A stretch of DNA of 64,000 nucleotides from Cytophagales bacterium (GTDB lineage Bacteria > Bacteroidota > Bacteroidia > Cytophagales > Spirosomataceae): the NCBI GenBank assembly GCA_013298215.1, contig JAAFKE010000009.1, forward strand, positions 1-64,000, in the 5' to 3' direction. The translations under genes and the position numbers were made by a program. The notes beneath the pieces were generated by a model, which was given only the letters and a program-made list of their open reading frames with translations, did not search any database and was not told the DNA's origin. Of the stretch, positions 33,104 through 42,466 are shown piece after piece (the stretch's first letter is position 1; each line of letters starts with the position of its first letter).

Positions 33104-34312
33104 ATGTCCGATAAACGTAGCCCCGCCATTGTTTTTGTATTCATTACCATTCTAATCGACGTAATCGGAATCGGGATCATCATTCCAGTTGTTCCTCAGC
33201 TCATCAAAGAACTCACCGGCGGCACGCTTTCCGAAGCCGCCCAATACGCGGGTTGGCTCTCGTTTTCTTACTCGGTCATGTTGTTTGTTTTTTCGCCAAT
33301 TATGGGTGGTTTGTCGGACCAGTTTGGGCGGCGGCCCGTCATCTTAGCATCTTTGTTGGGCTTAGGGGTCGATTATATTTTCTTGGGCTTTGCGCCTACC
33401 ATCACGTGGTTGTTTGTTGGGCGCATCCTGGCGGGTATCACGGGGGCGAGTTTCACGACCGCCACCGCCTACATCGCGGATGTGAGCGAACCCGAAAAAC
33501 GCGCCCAAAACTTTGGGTTGGTGGGCGCGGCCTTCGGTGTGGGGTTCATTTTGGGGCCAACGCTGGGAGGTTTACTGGCCGACTACGGCGCGCGCGTTCC
33601 GTTTTTTGCGTCGGCGGGTTTGGCACTGCTAAACTGGGTGTACGGTTATTTTGTGCTGCCCGAGTCGCTTTCTGTCGAAAACCGACGGACTTTCGACTGG
33701 AAACGCGCCAACCCGATTAGTTCGTTGGCCAATCTAAAACGCTACCCAATTGTGTTGAGTTTGTTGTGGCCGTTGGTTTTTTTGTACGTGGCTGGCTACG
33801 CTACCCAAAGCACCTGGACGTACTACACAATGGAAAAGTTCGGGTGGAGTTCCATGTCCGTTGGCTTGTCGCTGGGATTCGTCGGGCTCATGGTTGCCAT
33901 TGTGCAGGGCGGCCTCACGCGGATCATTCTTCCTAAATTGGGAGAAAAAAAATCGGTTTTTCTGGGTTTAACTTTCAACTCCTTGGGCAATTTAGGCTTT
34001 GCGTTGGCATCTGCTGGTTGGATGATGTACGCCATCATGGTGCCTTACGCTTTTGGGGGGCTGGCTGGGCCGGCCATTCAGGGCATTGCCTCCAAGCAAG
34101 TGCCAGCCAACGCCCAGGGCGAGTTGCAGGGAACTTTGACGAGTATTTTGAGCGTGACGGCCATCTTTGGCCCCGTACTCATGACCAGCCTGTTTTCTTA
34201 TTTTACGAGTCCGAGTGCGCCAGTTCATTTCCCAGGTGCGCCGTTTTTGGCGGCGGCCATCTTGGCGGTGGTTAGTCTGGTATTGGCTCGGCGGGCGTTG
34301 GCCAAGTTTTAG
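33104..34312 (+). CDS. TetA-like MFS drug:proton antiporter
   Basis: 402 residues, about 12 helices. The N terminus [20 protein letters not shown] and the loop-2 motif [12 protein letters not shown] match the tetracycline-resistance (TCR/Tet) group of the major facilitator superfamily; [20 protein letters not shown] is the antiporter motif of helix 5. Such chromosomal genes in Bacteroidota are often annotated as TCR/Tet transporters without shown resistance. Substrate unknown. It overlaps the convergent crcB by 4 bp. Confidence 0.88.
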   Translation: MSDKRSPAIVFVFITILIDVIGIGIIIPVVPQLIKELTGGTLSEAAQYAGWLSFSYSVMLFVFSPIMGGLSDQFGRRPVILASLLGLGVDYIFLGFAPTITWLFVGRILAGITGASFTTATAYIADVSEPEKRAQNFGLVGAAFGVGFILGPTLGGLLADYGARVPFFASAGLALLNWVYGYFVLPESLSVENRRTFDWKRANPISSLANLKRYPIVLSLLWPLVFLYVAGYATQSTWTYYTMEKFGWSSMSVGLSLGFVGLMVAIVQGGLTRIILPKLGEKKSVFLGLTFNSLGNLGFALASAGWMMYAIMVPYAFGGLAGPAIQGIASKQVPANAQGELQGTLTSILSVTAIFGPVLMTSLFSYFTSPSAPVHFPGAPFLAAAILAVVSLVLARRALAKF

Positions 34313-34689
34313 AGCAATTGTTTGCCAGCCCACACGCCCGCCAGGGTGAGTGCGAGGCAGCCAGCCACGTTCACAAAAATGTTTAGGAGAGCCTCGGCCG
34401 TGCGGTTGGTCTGGAAAAGGTGGAGGGTGTCGTTGCTGAAAGTAGAAAAAGTGCTGAACCCGCCGCAAAACCCCACCGCCACCAACGCCCGCAACGGATC
34501 CGTTTGGGCGGGCTGCCGCAGCGTGGCCCAGCCCAAAAAAATGCCGAGCACGAAACTGGCCATGAGGTTGGCCAGTAGGGTACCATAAACTGGCGGTTGA
34601 GGAACGATATTTTGGAGCGAGCGATTCACCAAAAAACGCGCTACGCTGCCCAAACCACCACCAATGAATATGAGAATAAGTTGTGCCAT
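34309..34689 (-). CDS. crcB: Fluoride ion channel CrcB/Fluc
   Basis: 126 residues with four membrane helices. N-terminal GGGLGSVARFLVN and the signature GFCGGFSTFSTFSND, which contains the Phe/Ser/Thr residues lining the pore, identify the small fluoride exporter family. It works as a dual-topology dimer. No fluoride riboswitch was recognised upstream; the gene follows the ABC exporter gene by 15 bp. Confidence 0.95.
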   Translation of the reverse strand: MAQLILIFIGGGLGSVARFLVNRSLQNIVPQPPVYGTLLANLMASFVLGIFLGWATLRQPAQTDPLRALVAVGFCGGFSTFSTFSNDTLHLFQTNRTAEALLNIFVNVAGCLALTLAGVWAGKQLL

Positions 34690-34704
34690 GGCTGCGTACC
34701 CACA

Positions 34705-36468
34705 CTATTGAACCACCTCTTTGTATTGCATTCGGTGCAGATTTGCGTAGAAGCCGTCGGCTTCGAGGAGTGTTTGGTGGTTTCCTTGTTCTTTAATCTC
34801 GCCTTTGTCCAGTACAATAATGTTGTCGGCCTTTTGGATGGTGCTCAATCGGTGGGCAATAACAATGGCCGTGCGGCCTTTCATGAGCTTTTCGATGGCA
34901 CTTTGAATGAGTTCCTCCGTTTCGGTATCTACCGACGACGTGGCCTCGTCTAAAACAATAATTTTGGGATCGTTCACCATGGCCCGCACAAACGAGATCA
35001 GCTGCCGCTGGCCCACCGAGAGCGTTGCGCCGCGTTCCATCACATTGTAGTCGTAGCCGCCTGGCAGGCGCTGAATAAAATCGTGGACACCCACCAACTT
35101 GGCCGCTTCAATAATTTGGGCGCGGCTTATGTCGGTGTTGCCGAGCGTAATATTGTTGTGGATGGTGTCCGAAAACAAAAAAACGTCCTGTAAAACCACG
35201 CTGATCCGACGGCGAAGCGCACCGAGTTCGTACTGGTGCAGGTCGGTGCCGTCCACAAAAATGCTACCCTTATTAATTTCGTAAAAACGGCTCAGTAAGT
35301 TTATGATCGACGATTTTCCCGCGCCCGTTGCACCCACAAATGCCAACGTTTGTCCTTCCTGTACCCGAAATGAAATATCTTTGAGCACGTAGTTTTCGTC
35401 GTTGTAGGCAAACCAGACGTTCTCGAACGCAACGTCGCCACGGAGCGTGGCGGGAGTATAATTGCCATTGTTGGCCGTATAATCGTCCGAGTCCAGGAGT
35501 TTCAAGATGCGGTCGGTGCTCACAATGCCCATTTGGAGGGTATTGAAGCGGTCGGCCAGCATTCGGATGGGTCTAAAAAACTGGTTTATGAGCATCACAA
35601 AAGCCGTAACAGTGCCAAACGAAACGCTGTAGTTTAGGATTTCTTTTGATCCAAACCAGACGATCAGACCCGTGGCGGCGGCCAGAATAACATCGGCCAC
35701 GGGGTAGTACACCGAATACGCCCAGATAGACCTAATGTGTGCCGCGCGGTGTTGGGCGTTTATTTCTTTAAATTTAGCGTATTCTATTTTTTCGGAACTA
35801 AATATTTGCACAATATTCATGCCCGTAATGTGTTCCTGCACAAACGAGTTGAGGTTGGCCACGGCGTTTCGCACTTCGTTGAAAGATTTTTTAATGCTTT
35901 CTTTGAATATGTAGGTGCTTACCACCATGAGTGGGATCATGGCGAAACTAATGAGTGTGAGCCGCCATTCGATGTAAAACATGACCGTTGCCAGCAGTAC
36001 CAGTTGCAAAATATCGCCCGCGATCGATGCCATGCCTTCCGAAAACACGTCGGCCAGGGTTTCTACGTCCGATATGGCGCGGGTTACGAGGCGGCCAATG
36101 GGGGTGTCGTCGAAAAACTTGAGCCTTAGATTCAGTATTTTGTCGTAGAGTGCCACTCGAATGTCGCGGATCACGTTTTGCCCCAACCACCCCGACGTGT
36201 AGGTGTTCAGAAACTGAAATCCAGCTTGGAATACCAACACCCCGACCATCAAGGCCAGCATTTTGGCCAGCCCAGGGTAGTTGCCAGTGGCTATTTCGGT
36301 GTCGATGGTTCGTCTGATGAGCAACGGATTGAGCGGCGCAAGTACTGCACTGACCATGATTACGCCCACCAAGCCCCAGAATTGGAGGCGGTAGGGTTTC
36401 ACAAAACCAAATAGCCGCCTCAGTATGACGACGTCGAATATTTTACCACTTTTTTTTTCTTCGTTCAT
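34705..36468 (-). CDS. ABC exporter, fused permease and ATPase
   Basis: 587 residues: a six-helix type-IV transmembrane domain (about 1-320) then an ATPase (about 345-587). Walker A GATGAGKSSIINLL, Q-loop VVLQDVFLF, signature LSVGQRQLI, Walker B KIIVLDEATSSVD, and the H-loop IVIAHRLSTI are intact. It is MsbA/multidrug-like and works as a dimer, either with itself or with a second half-transporter. The first residues after the N terminus (FDVVILRRLFGFVKPYR) are typical of heterodimeric exporters. Substrate (lipid, drug) unknown. Confidence 0.92.
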   Translation of the reverse strand: MNEEKKSGKIFDVVILRRLFGFVKPYRLQFWGLVGVIMVSAVLAPLNPLLIRRTIDTEIATGNYPGLAKMLALMVGVLVFQAGFQFLNTYTSGWLGQNVIRDIRVALYDKILNLRLKFFDDTPIGRLVTRAISDVETLADVFSEGMASIAGDILQLVLLATVMFYIEWRLTLISFAMIPLMVVSTYIFKESIKKSFNEVRNAVANLNSFVQEHITGMNIVQIFSSEKIEYAKFKEINAQHRAAHIRSIWAYSVYYPVADVILAAATGLIVWFGSKEILNYSVSFGTVTAFVMLINQFFRPIRMLADRFNTLQMGIVSTDRILKLLDSDDYTANNGNYTPATLRGDVAFENVWFAYNDENYVLKDISFRVQEGQTLAFVGATGAGKSSIINLLSRFYEINKGSIFVDGTDLHQYELGALRRRISVVLQDVFLFSDTIHNNITLGNTDISRAQIIEAAKLVGVHDFIQRLPGGYDYNVMERGATLSVGQRQLISFVRAMVNDPKIIVLDEATSSVDTETEELIQSAIEKLMKGRTAIVIAHRLSTIQKADNIIVLDKGEIKEQGNHQTLLEADGFYANLHRMQYKEVVQ

Positions 36469-36470
36469 AT

Positions 36471-37109
36471 TTATTTGCCCACTTTTTGGGCGGGGTTTCC
36501 AAATACTGTGGCGTTTGCTGGCACGCTTTCTACCACCACCGATCCCGCTCCAACGCGCGCGCCCTTGCCGATTTTAATGCCCGAGACCACCACCGCGCCC
36601 GAGCCGATGAAGGCGTTGTCGCCCACCGATGCGGCGTTTCCGATAATGCTCCCCGCCCCAATTTGGACAAAGTCGCCAATGGAGGCGTTGGGTTCTACGA
36701 CTACGCCCGCGTGGATCAGGCAATGGCTACCCACCAAGGCGCGGGTGTTGATGACCACCCGCGCACCAATGAAGTTGCCGTGGCCAACTGAGGCCATGGT
36801 AGAGACCATCGCCGTGTCGTGGATGGCATTGACGGGCTGCACGCTCCGCCTTTCATGGAGCATTTCGACGGTATTTTTGCGCTCGGCACGCTCTTCGAGT
36901 GCCACGAATGCTTCGCATTTTTTGCCGATTAATTTCAGGAAGCCGTCGTCGTCGGTGCTTCCCAAAACGCTCACCTCACCTATTTCGGTGTTGTGGAGCG
37001 TTTTGTCGTCGTCCAAAAAACCATACACCACCACGCCATTGCGCAGAAAAATATCGAGAGCCGCCGCCGCGAGGCTTTTGGCTCCAAATATCAAAACGGG
37101 ATTCTCCAT
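36471..37109 (-). CDS. NeuD-like sugar O-acyltransferase (hexapeptide repeat)
   Basis: 212 residues. An N-terminal small nucleotide-sugar-binding Rossmann-like part (LIFGAKSLAAAALDIF, YGFLDDD) precedes a left-handed beta-helix with hexapeptide repeats from about residue 95, including VSTMASVGHGNFIGARVVIN and the catalytic His of SHCLIHAGVVVEPNA. Family members acetylate amino sugars of sialic-acid-like or bacillosamine-type pathways. It lies 2 bp before the ABC exporter in the same direction. Confidence 0.85.
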   Translation of the reverse strand: MENPVLIFGAKSLAAAALDIFLRNGVVVYGFLDDDKTLHNTEIGEVSVLGSTDDDGFLKLIGKKCEAFVALEERAERKNTVEMLHERRSVQPVNAIHDTAMVSTMASVGHGNFIGARVVINTRALVGSHCLIHAGVVVEPNASIGDFVQIGAGSIIGNAASVGDNAFIGSGAVVVSGIKIGKGARVGAGSVVVESVPANATVFGNPAQKVGK

Positions 37110-37132
37110 AGATTACTTTTTATACGTTTTGG

Positions 37133-37456
37133 CTACGCCTCGCCCACTGGGCCGCTAAAACCCATCGGAAAATTAAAACCCATGTCCTCGTCGAAGGCAC
37201 GAATGTCGCCAAAGTTTTCTTCGTATTTGCGAATATTGTCTTTCAGCGCCGTGAGCAAACGTTGGGCGTGTTCGGGCGTTATGATGATCCGCGCTTTTAC
37301 TTTGGCCTTGGGCACGCCGGGCATCATGCGAATAAAATCGATGACGAACTCCGAATTGGAGTGCGCAATCATCGCTAAATTAGAATAGACTCCTTCCGAC
37401 ATCTCGTCCGAAATCTCTACGTTTATTTGTTGTTCGGGTTCCGACGGGTTCTCCAT
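37133..37456 (-). CDS. DUF3467 domain protein
   Basis: 107 residues from the ATG at 37456 (37471 also possible). QINVEISDEMSEGVYSNLAM and HSNSEFVIDFIRMMPGVPKA, then a RIIITPEHAQRLLTALKDNI motif, are characteristic of DUF3467, a small family common in Bacteroidota. Function is not known. It lies between the cyclophilin and acetyltransferase genes, all in the same direction. Confidence 0.88.
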   Translation of the reverse strand: MENPSEPEQQINVEISDEMSEGVYSNLAMIAHSNSEFVIDFIRMMPGVPKAKVKARIIITPEHAQRLLTALKDNIRKYEENFGDIRAFDEDMGFNFPMGFSGPVGEA

Positions 37457-37475
37457 AGTCTTGATTGTCAAACGG

Positions 37476-37922
37476 TTAGGCTACTTCACTTTCTTTAATG
37501 TTTACTTTCAGGATGATGTCTCCCTGCTTAATGGCATCGATCACGTCGAGGCCCTCGATTACTTTTCCGAAACAGGTATGGTTGCGGTCTAAGTGGGCGG
37601 TGTTGCGGCGACTGTGGCAGATAAAAAACTGCGAGCTGCCCGTATCGCGGCCTGCGTGCGCCATCGAGAGCACACCCCGGTCGTGAAACTGGTTTCCGCC
37701 CGTAAGCTCACATTTGATATTCGACCCTGCGTTTCCGCGTCCTGTGCCATCGGGGCAGCCGCCTTGAATCACAAAATCGGGGAGCACCCGGTGGAAAGTC
37801 AGGCCGTCGTAGAACCCATTTTTAGACAGATCGACGAAGTTTTTAACGGTATTGGGCGCGTCTTTTTCGTAAAATTCGATTAGCATTGTACCCTTTTCGG
37901 TAATCATTTCTGCTTGTAACAT
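37476..37922 (-). CDS. Cyclophilin-type peptidyl-prolyl isomerase
   Basis: 148 residues without a signal peptide, so cytoplasmic. The active site is complete: FHRVLPDFVIQGGCPDGTG with the catalytic Arg, LSMAHAGRDTGSSQFFI and the C-terminal FGKVIEGLDVIDAI. It speeds proline isomerisation during folding. First gene of a likely operon with DUF3467, NeuD-like, ABC exporter and crcB genes, all closely spaced. Confidence 0.94.
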   Translation of the reverse strand: MLQAEMITEKGTMLIEFYEKDAPNTVKNFVDLSKNGFYDGLTFHRVLPDFVIQGGCPDGTGRGNAGSNIKCELTGGNQFHDRGVLSMAHAGRDTGSSQFFICHSRRNTAHLDRNHTCFGKVIEGLDVIDAIKQGDIILKVNIKESEVA

Positions 37923-37950
37923 ATTGTTTTTTTATTGGTTTATTGAAGAG

Positions 37951-37958
37951 CAAAAGTA
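37951..37958 (-). promoter_or_regulatory. -7 promoter element (TACTTTTG) for the cyclophilin operon
   Basis: TACTTTTG on the minus strand, 28 nt before the cyclophilin start at 37922. Confidence 0.52.
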
Positions 37959-37970
37959 CGAAAATTCGCG

Positions 37971-38531
37971 CTAATGTTTTACTACGCCAGTTATTTCAAA
38001 ATTTTTCTGGTCGGTCAGCACCAACTTCTGAAAGCCACTAATCTGGTAGCTTTGCAGCACCCAGCGTTTTTTGGTTTGACCGCAGCGCAGCAGTATTTTT
38101 TTTTCTGATCGGTACAATTTATTCTCGACCGCCAAGAGTGCCTCCACCAAAGCGGGCTGCCCCGAGGCTGAATCAAGGCAAATATGCAGCGACTTTACGG
38201 GCAATTTCTCCGTTGCTCGGAGGGTGTATTGGTACGTGAGCGAGTCGGGGCGGGCCACGTTGTAGCTGGCCTGAAAAGCAGCTTTGTTGAGGTCGGCCTG
38301 CAAAAAAAGTTCGAGTTCTTTGCCCCAATCAATGTTTGCCGTCAGAACCTGTTCGGCAGCTCCCGCCGCCCGCATTTGCTTTTCGACGGTTGGCTTGGCT
38401 CGGTTAAGCAACTCAATCTGGCTATTTATAAACCGTTGAAGGTCATAGTATTTTTTGGGTACTTCCGTTGCGTCGGTGGCGCAAGATGCACACACCAGAA
38501 ACACAACAATACATAAACAGATTCGGTACAT
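37971..38531 (-). CDS. Hypothetical lipoprotein
   Basis: 186 residues from the ATG at 38531, which gives a signal peptide with a lipobox (VFLVCASC, Cys near 16). The mature part alternates helices (RFINSQIELLNRAKPTVEKQ) with strands (YTLRATEKLPVKSLHICL). No family recognised. It is probably periplasmic or outer-membrane attached and is divergent from the macroglobulin/TonB-plug gene. Confidence 0.65.
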   Translation of the reverse strand: MYRICLCIVVFLVCASCATDATEVPKKYYDLQRFINSQIELLNRAKPTVEKQMRAAGAAEQVLTANIDWGKELELFLQADLNKAAFQASYNVARPDSLTYQYTLRATEKLPVKSLHICLDSASGQPALVEALLAVENKLYRSEKKILLRCGQTKKRWVLQSYQISGFQKLVLTDQKNFEITGVVKH

Positions 38532-38673
38532 TTGGGGTTGGTTTTTTGAAATAAAGCGCAAAGATCGAAACTAATTATGGTTTATGTGGAGTCAAAAAAA
38601 AATCGCCTGCTTGTCTGTTTTGCGCTACAAAAGTAGTTTGTATATTGACGCGAATTTATTAACTATCGTAGCC

Positions 38674-41139
38674 ATGACCCTAAAACCACGCGCTTTTCTA
38701 ACGGCCGCACTCTTGGTATTAACCACATTGGGCGCGTTTCGTTTCATTGAAGACGATTTTTACCAAAAACTACTGGCCAAACTGGATCAGTACCAATTGA
38801 CTTTTCCGCAAGAAAAAACCTATTTGCATTTGGACAAACCCTACTACGCCACCGGCGAAACGCTCTGGTTTAAGGCCTACGTGGTAGATGCCATGGCCCA
38901 CGCCACCGATACCGCCAGCACGCTGCTCTACGTAGATTTGGTCGATAAAGTGGCGGGCAAAGTGGTGGCAAACCGAAAAATAAAAATGGAGGCTGGCCAC
39001 GGCCAAGGAGATTTTTTCCTCCCCGATTCATTGCCCGCTGGCGACTATAAAATTAGGGCCTACACGGGCTGGATGCGCAACTTTTCGGACGACTTTTTCT
39101 TTCAAAAAGACCTCACTATCTACCGGCCAGACCAACGCCCTGCTGCTGGTTCAATGCCCGCGTTAGACCCGATCGACGTGCAGTTTTTTCCCGAGGGCGG
39201 CAATTTGGTGGCGGGCATCGGCGGCAAAGTAGCCTTCAAGGCCGTTAGTCCCACGGGGTTGGGGGTCGAGGTGGAGGGTTTTGTGCTGGACCAAACCACC
39301 AAAGACACCATTGTGGGCTTTCGGAGCCAGCACCTTGGCATGGGTTATTTTAATTTTACGCCCGAAGTTGCCCACCAGTACGTCGTCAAAATGCAACGCC
39401 CCGACGGCCCTTTGCAAGACTACAACCTCCCCCAGGTGTTGCCGCAGGGCTATTCGATGATGGTCGATAACATTGCCAATAAACTGAACCTCAAAATTTA
39501 TGTTTTTAACAACCGCCCCGCCGACGCGCCGGGAAACCTCACGCTCATTGCCCACACGCGCGGTTTTGTGACCTATTCGGCGGCCATTCCAGTGGCTAAT
39601 AAACAAGCGTTGGTGAGTATCCCGCGCGAGAAACTCCCCGAGGGCATTACGCACATCACTATTTTTAACGAGCAAAATCGGCCCGTTTGCGAACGCTTGG
39701 TGTACATAAACCGAAACGAAAAACTGCAAATTGAGCTCACCCCCGACAAGCAAACCTACCGCACTCGCGAGCGTACCGACCTGACAGTGAGCGTGAAAGA
39801 TGCCAAGGGTGCGCCCGTGGTGGCCGAGCTGTCGCTGGTGGCCACCGACGCGGGGCAGGTGATCGAGAAAAACAGCTACGGTCTCAACATTGCCTCGTAT
39901 TTATTACTGACCTCCGATCTAAAAGGGTACGTTGAGCAGCCCAGTTTTTATTTTGATGCCACCCGCACCGACCGCGTCGCGAAATTAGACAACCTGCTGC
40001 TAACGCAAGGTTGGAGGCGTTTTTTGTGGAAAGACGTGTTGCAGGATTCGTTGCCAAAGACCAAGTATTTTCTGGAACAGGGAATATCGATAGTGGGGCG
40101 CGTGCTGAAACCAAACCAAAAGTCGGCTGGAAAGGTAAAGATGACCGTTTTTATGACCGAGCGCGATAGTGTGCAGTCGTTTGTGACCTTAGAAACCAAC
40201 GAAAACGGCGACTACGGACTGCTAAACCTGACCCTGAGCGACACCGTTCGGGTGCTGCTGCAAGCCCAAAGTTTGAAGGGCGACAACCGCAACTTCACCG
40301 TAAAACTCGACCCCTTTGCGCCGGCCACCGTTACGCTCGCCAAGATACCCTACAACCCAGTTCAGTTTGACGCCAACGACTTGGCCGATTACCTAAAACG
40401 GGTGGAGGAGTACCAGCGCATCGAAAAGCAAATCAGAAATAGCGGCGAAAAGCTGCTCAACGAGGTGGTTATTAAGGCCAAAAAATACGTCGAACCCGAT
40501 GCCCGCAAGATATACTCCACCCCAGACGCGACTATAAAAGTAGATTTTAGTAATTCGGCGGGAGCCATGAACGTTTTGCAGATTTTGCAGGGGCGCGTGG
40601 CGGGCGTGCAGGTGAGGGGCTCGGGCAACGATATGTCGGTGCAGATACGCGGCGCGTCCACTTTTTCGGGAGACATAGAACCGCTTTTTTTGGTAGACGG
40701 AATGCCCACCTCAAAAGACTACGTCATGTCGATACCCGTGGCCGACGTGGATGCCATTGAGGTTTTGAAGGGCGTGAAGGCCACCATTTTTGGGTCGCAG
40801 GGGGCGGGCGGGGTCATTGCCATTCTCACCAAGCGCGGCAACCCCAACTTCGATTACTCGAACGAACCAGCAGAAGGTTCATTGAACACAAAAATAGTGG
40901 GATTTTATACGCCCAAACAGTTTTACACGCCCCGCTACGACGTGAACGTTCCCGAAAACAGCCGCCCCGACTTTCGGTCTACCGTTTTTTGGTTGCCCAG
41001 CATTCGCACCGATGCCGACGGCAAGGCCAAGGTGAGTTTTTATAATACCGATGCCGCCACCACCGTGCGGGTGCGCGTTGAGGGCATTACGAAGGGCGGT
41101 TTGCCTGGCGCGGGCGTGGTTGTTTATAAAGTGCAGTAG
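38674..41139 (+). CDS. Macroglobulin-like protein with TonB-dependent receptor plug domain
   Basis: 821 residues from the ATG at 38674. Order: signal peptide (1-22); macroglobulin-like MG2 domain with the motif TYLHLDKPYYATGETLWFKA (about 48-140); further beta-sandwich domains (about 150-560), including ELTPDKQTYRTRERTDLTVS; then a TonB-receptor plug domain (about 590-735) with VLQILQGRVAGVQVRG, QIRGASTFSGDIEPLFLVDG and AIEVLKGVKATIFGSQGAGG. Only about 80 residues follow, ending in a short beta domain, so there is no transport barrel. It may work with a separate barrel or an envelope sensor. Unusual but recurring architecture in Bacteroidota. Confidence 0.82.
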   Translation: MTLKPRAFLTAALLVLTTLGAFRFIEDDFYQKLLAKLDQYQLTFPQEKTYLHLDKPYYATGETLWFKAYVVDAMAHATDTASTLLYVDLVDKVAGKVVANRKIKMEAGHGQGDFFLPDSLPAGDYKIRAYTGWMRNFSDDFFFQKDLTIYRPDQRPAAGSMPALDPIDVQFFPEGGNLVAGIGGKVAFKAVSPTGLGVEVEGFVLDQTTKDTIVGFRSQHLGMGYFNFTPEVAHQYVVKMQRPDGPLQDYNLPQVLPQGYSMMVDNIANKLNLKIYVFNNRPADAPGNLTLIAHTRGFVTYSAAIPVANKQALVSIPREKLPEGITHITIFNEQNRPVCERLVYINRNEKLQIELTPDKQTYRTRERTDLTVSVKDAKGAPVVAELSLVATDAGQVIEKNSYGLNIASYLLLTSDLKGYVEQPSFYFDATRTDRVAKLDNLLLTQGWRRFLWKDVLQDSLPKTKYFLEQGISIVGRVLKPNQKSAGKVKMTVFMTERDSVQSFVTLETNENGDYGLLNLTLSDTVRVLLQAQSLKGDNRNFTVKLDPFAPATVTLAKIPYNPVQFDANDLADYLKRVEEYQRIEKQIRNSGEKLLNEVVIKAKKYVEPDARKIYSTPDATIKVDFSNSAGAMNVLQILQGRVAGVQVRGSGNDMSVQIRGASTFSGDIEPLFLVDGMPTSKDYVMSIPVADVDAIEVLKGVKATIFGSQGAGGVIAILTKRGNPNFDYSNEPAEGSLNTKIVGFYTPKQFYTPRYDVNVPENSRPDFRSTVFWLPSIRTDADGKAKVSFYNTDAATTVRVRVEGITKGGLPGAGVVVYKVQ

Positions 41140-41160
41140 GAGTGAGGGTGGTTTTGTGGC

Positions 41161-41706
41161 CTACAACTTGTCGTTTTTGGCGCGAGCAGCGCGGTACATT
41201 TTGGCAAACACAAACAGCACAACCCCAAAAATCAACACCCCTCCGAAGGCATAAACAAAACTGAGGGTGTCTTTTAGAACGCCCAGCAGGACTATGCTCA
41301 CCAAAAATAGGGTGGGGAGTTCGTTCAACAACCGAAACTGAAAGGACGTGAATGGTTTTTGGCCGCGCTCCAGCCCAACGATGGTGCGCTTGCACCACAA
41401 ATGATACCCGACCAGTAGAATCAAAAGTGCAAATTTGACCTGAAACCAACCCATTTGCCAGTAAGCGGGGTTTATGATGGTCATTGCAATGCCACACGCC
41501 CAGGTAATCATCATGGCGGGGTTGCAGATTACTTTATAGACCCGCCACGCCATTTTATTGAACTGATCCTGAAACGCTGCCCGCAGTGGTTCGGGGCGGT
41601 CGTCGGCCTCTACGCGGTACACAAACATCCGCACCAAATAAAAAAGACCCGCAAACCAGGCCACAAAGCCAACAATATGAAAAGCCTTTATGTAATACAA
41701 CAACAT
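41161..41706 (-). CDS. hemJ: Protoporphyrinogen IX oxidase HemJ
   Basis: 181 residues, about five membrane helices. The N terminus KAFHIVGFVAWFAGLFYLVRMFVY holds the conserved His and Arg; QFNKMAWRVYKVICNPAM and WFQVKFALLILLVGYH are also typical of the HemJ (UPF0093) family. It oxidises protoporphyrinogen IX to protoporphyrin IX in haem synthesis. Single gene, convergent with the macroglobulin/plug gene. Confidence 0.92.
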   Translation of the reverse strand: MLLYYIKAFHIVGFVAWFAGLFYLVRMFVYRVEADDRPEPLRAAFQDQFNKMAWRVYKVICNPAMMITWACGIAMTIINPAYWQMGWFQVKFALLILLVGYHLWCKRTIVGLERGQKPFTSFQFRLLNELPTLFLVSIVLLGVLKDTLSFVYAFGGVLIFGVVLFVFAKMYRAARAKNDKL

Positions 41707-41805
41707 GAAGATAGCGTTAGAATGCGTTTTTGAACGACAAATTTAAGCCCAATTGTTCAGACCACGAAAAGGCTGTGGAGATACGTTTGAGACATACACA
41801 CGGTT

Positions 41806-41829
41806 TTTGGTGCCAAAACGTTATCTTTG
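41806..41829 (+). promoter_or_regulatory. engB promoter with -7 element 4 nt before the ATG
   Basis: TTTG (41806-41809) and TATCTTTG (41822-41829). The 12-nt spacer is short for a -33, so that part is uncertain. The ATG at 41834 follows the -7 box by 4 nt, which would place the transcription start at or next to the start codon. Confidence 0.6.
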
Positions 41830-41833
41830 TGGG

Positions 41834-42445
41834 ATGAAAGTAAACCGCGCTGTTTTTGTGAAGAGTAGCCCAGAGTTGGCACTGTGCCCGCCGCCCAGTA
41901 AACCAGAGTATGCCTTCATTGGCCGCTCGAACGTGGGCAAATCGTCGCTCATCAATATGCTCGTGAACCAAAAAGGTCTGGCCAAAACCTCGGGGAAGCC
42001 TGGTAAAACCCAGCTGATAAACCACTTTTTGGTGGACGACACGTGGTTTCTGGTCGATTTGCCAGGCTACGGCTACGCCAAAGTGAGTAAGTCCCAGCGC
42101 GATACGTTCCAGCGGATGATAAACGGCTATTTGCTCAAACGCGAGAACCTGATCTGCACCTTTGTTTTGTTCGATGTGAGGGTTCCGCCGCAGCAAATAG
42201 ACATGGACTTTATCGGTTTTTTGGGCGAGAAGGGCCTGCCATTTTATATTTTATTAACCAAAAGCGATAAAATTAGCCAGACAAAACTATCCGAAAGCGT
42301 GGCCGCTTACGAAAACAAAATAGCCGAAGCGTGGGCCGAAATGCCCCCGATGTTCGTTACGTCGTCGCCCGAGCAGATTGGAAAAAAAGAAATTTTGAAC
42401 CTAATTGGCGAGTGGAACGATTCTTTTAACAATGAGAAAAAATAA
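41834..42445 (+). CDS. engB: Ribosome biogenesis GTPase YsxC/EngB
   Basis: 203 residues from the ATG at 41834 (the frame is open to 41753). GTPase motifs are complete: G1 GRSNVGKSS, G2 region SGKPGKTQ, G3 DLPGYGYAK, G4 LTKSDK, G5 TSSPEQIG. YihA/YsxC is essential in many bacteria for late large-subunit assembly. The DUF5606 gene follows after 21 bp and may be cotranscribed. Probably translated from a leaderless message. Confidence 0.95.
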   Translation: MKVNRAVFVKSSPELALCPPPSKPEYAFIGRSNVGKSSLINMLVNQKGLAKTSGKPGKTQLINHFLVDDTWFLVDLPGYGYAKVSKSQRDTFQRMINGYLLKRENLICTFVLFDVRVPPQQIDMDFIGFLGEKGLPFYILLTKSDKISQTKLSESVAAYENKIAEAWAEMPPMFVTSSPEQIGKKEILNLIGEWNDSFNNEKK

Positions 42446-42466
42446 TAACCTGAATAAAATTAAAAC

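Noticed and set aside
34309-34720. A fluoride riboswitch before crcB
   Set aside because: The 15-bp gap to the ABC exporter gene leaves no room, and no such fold was seen at the operon's front.
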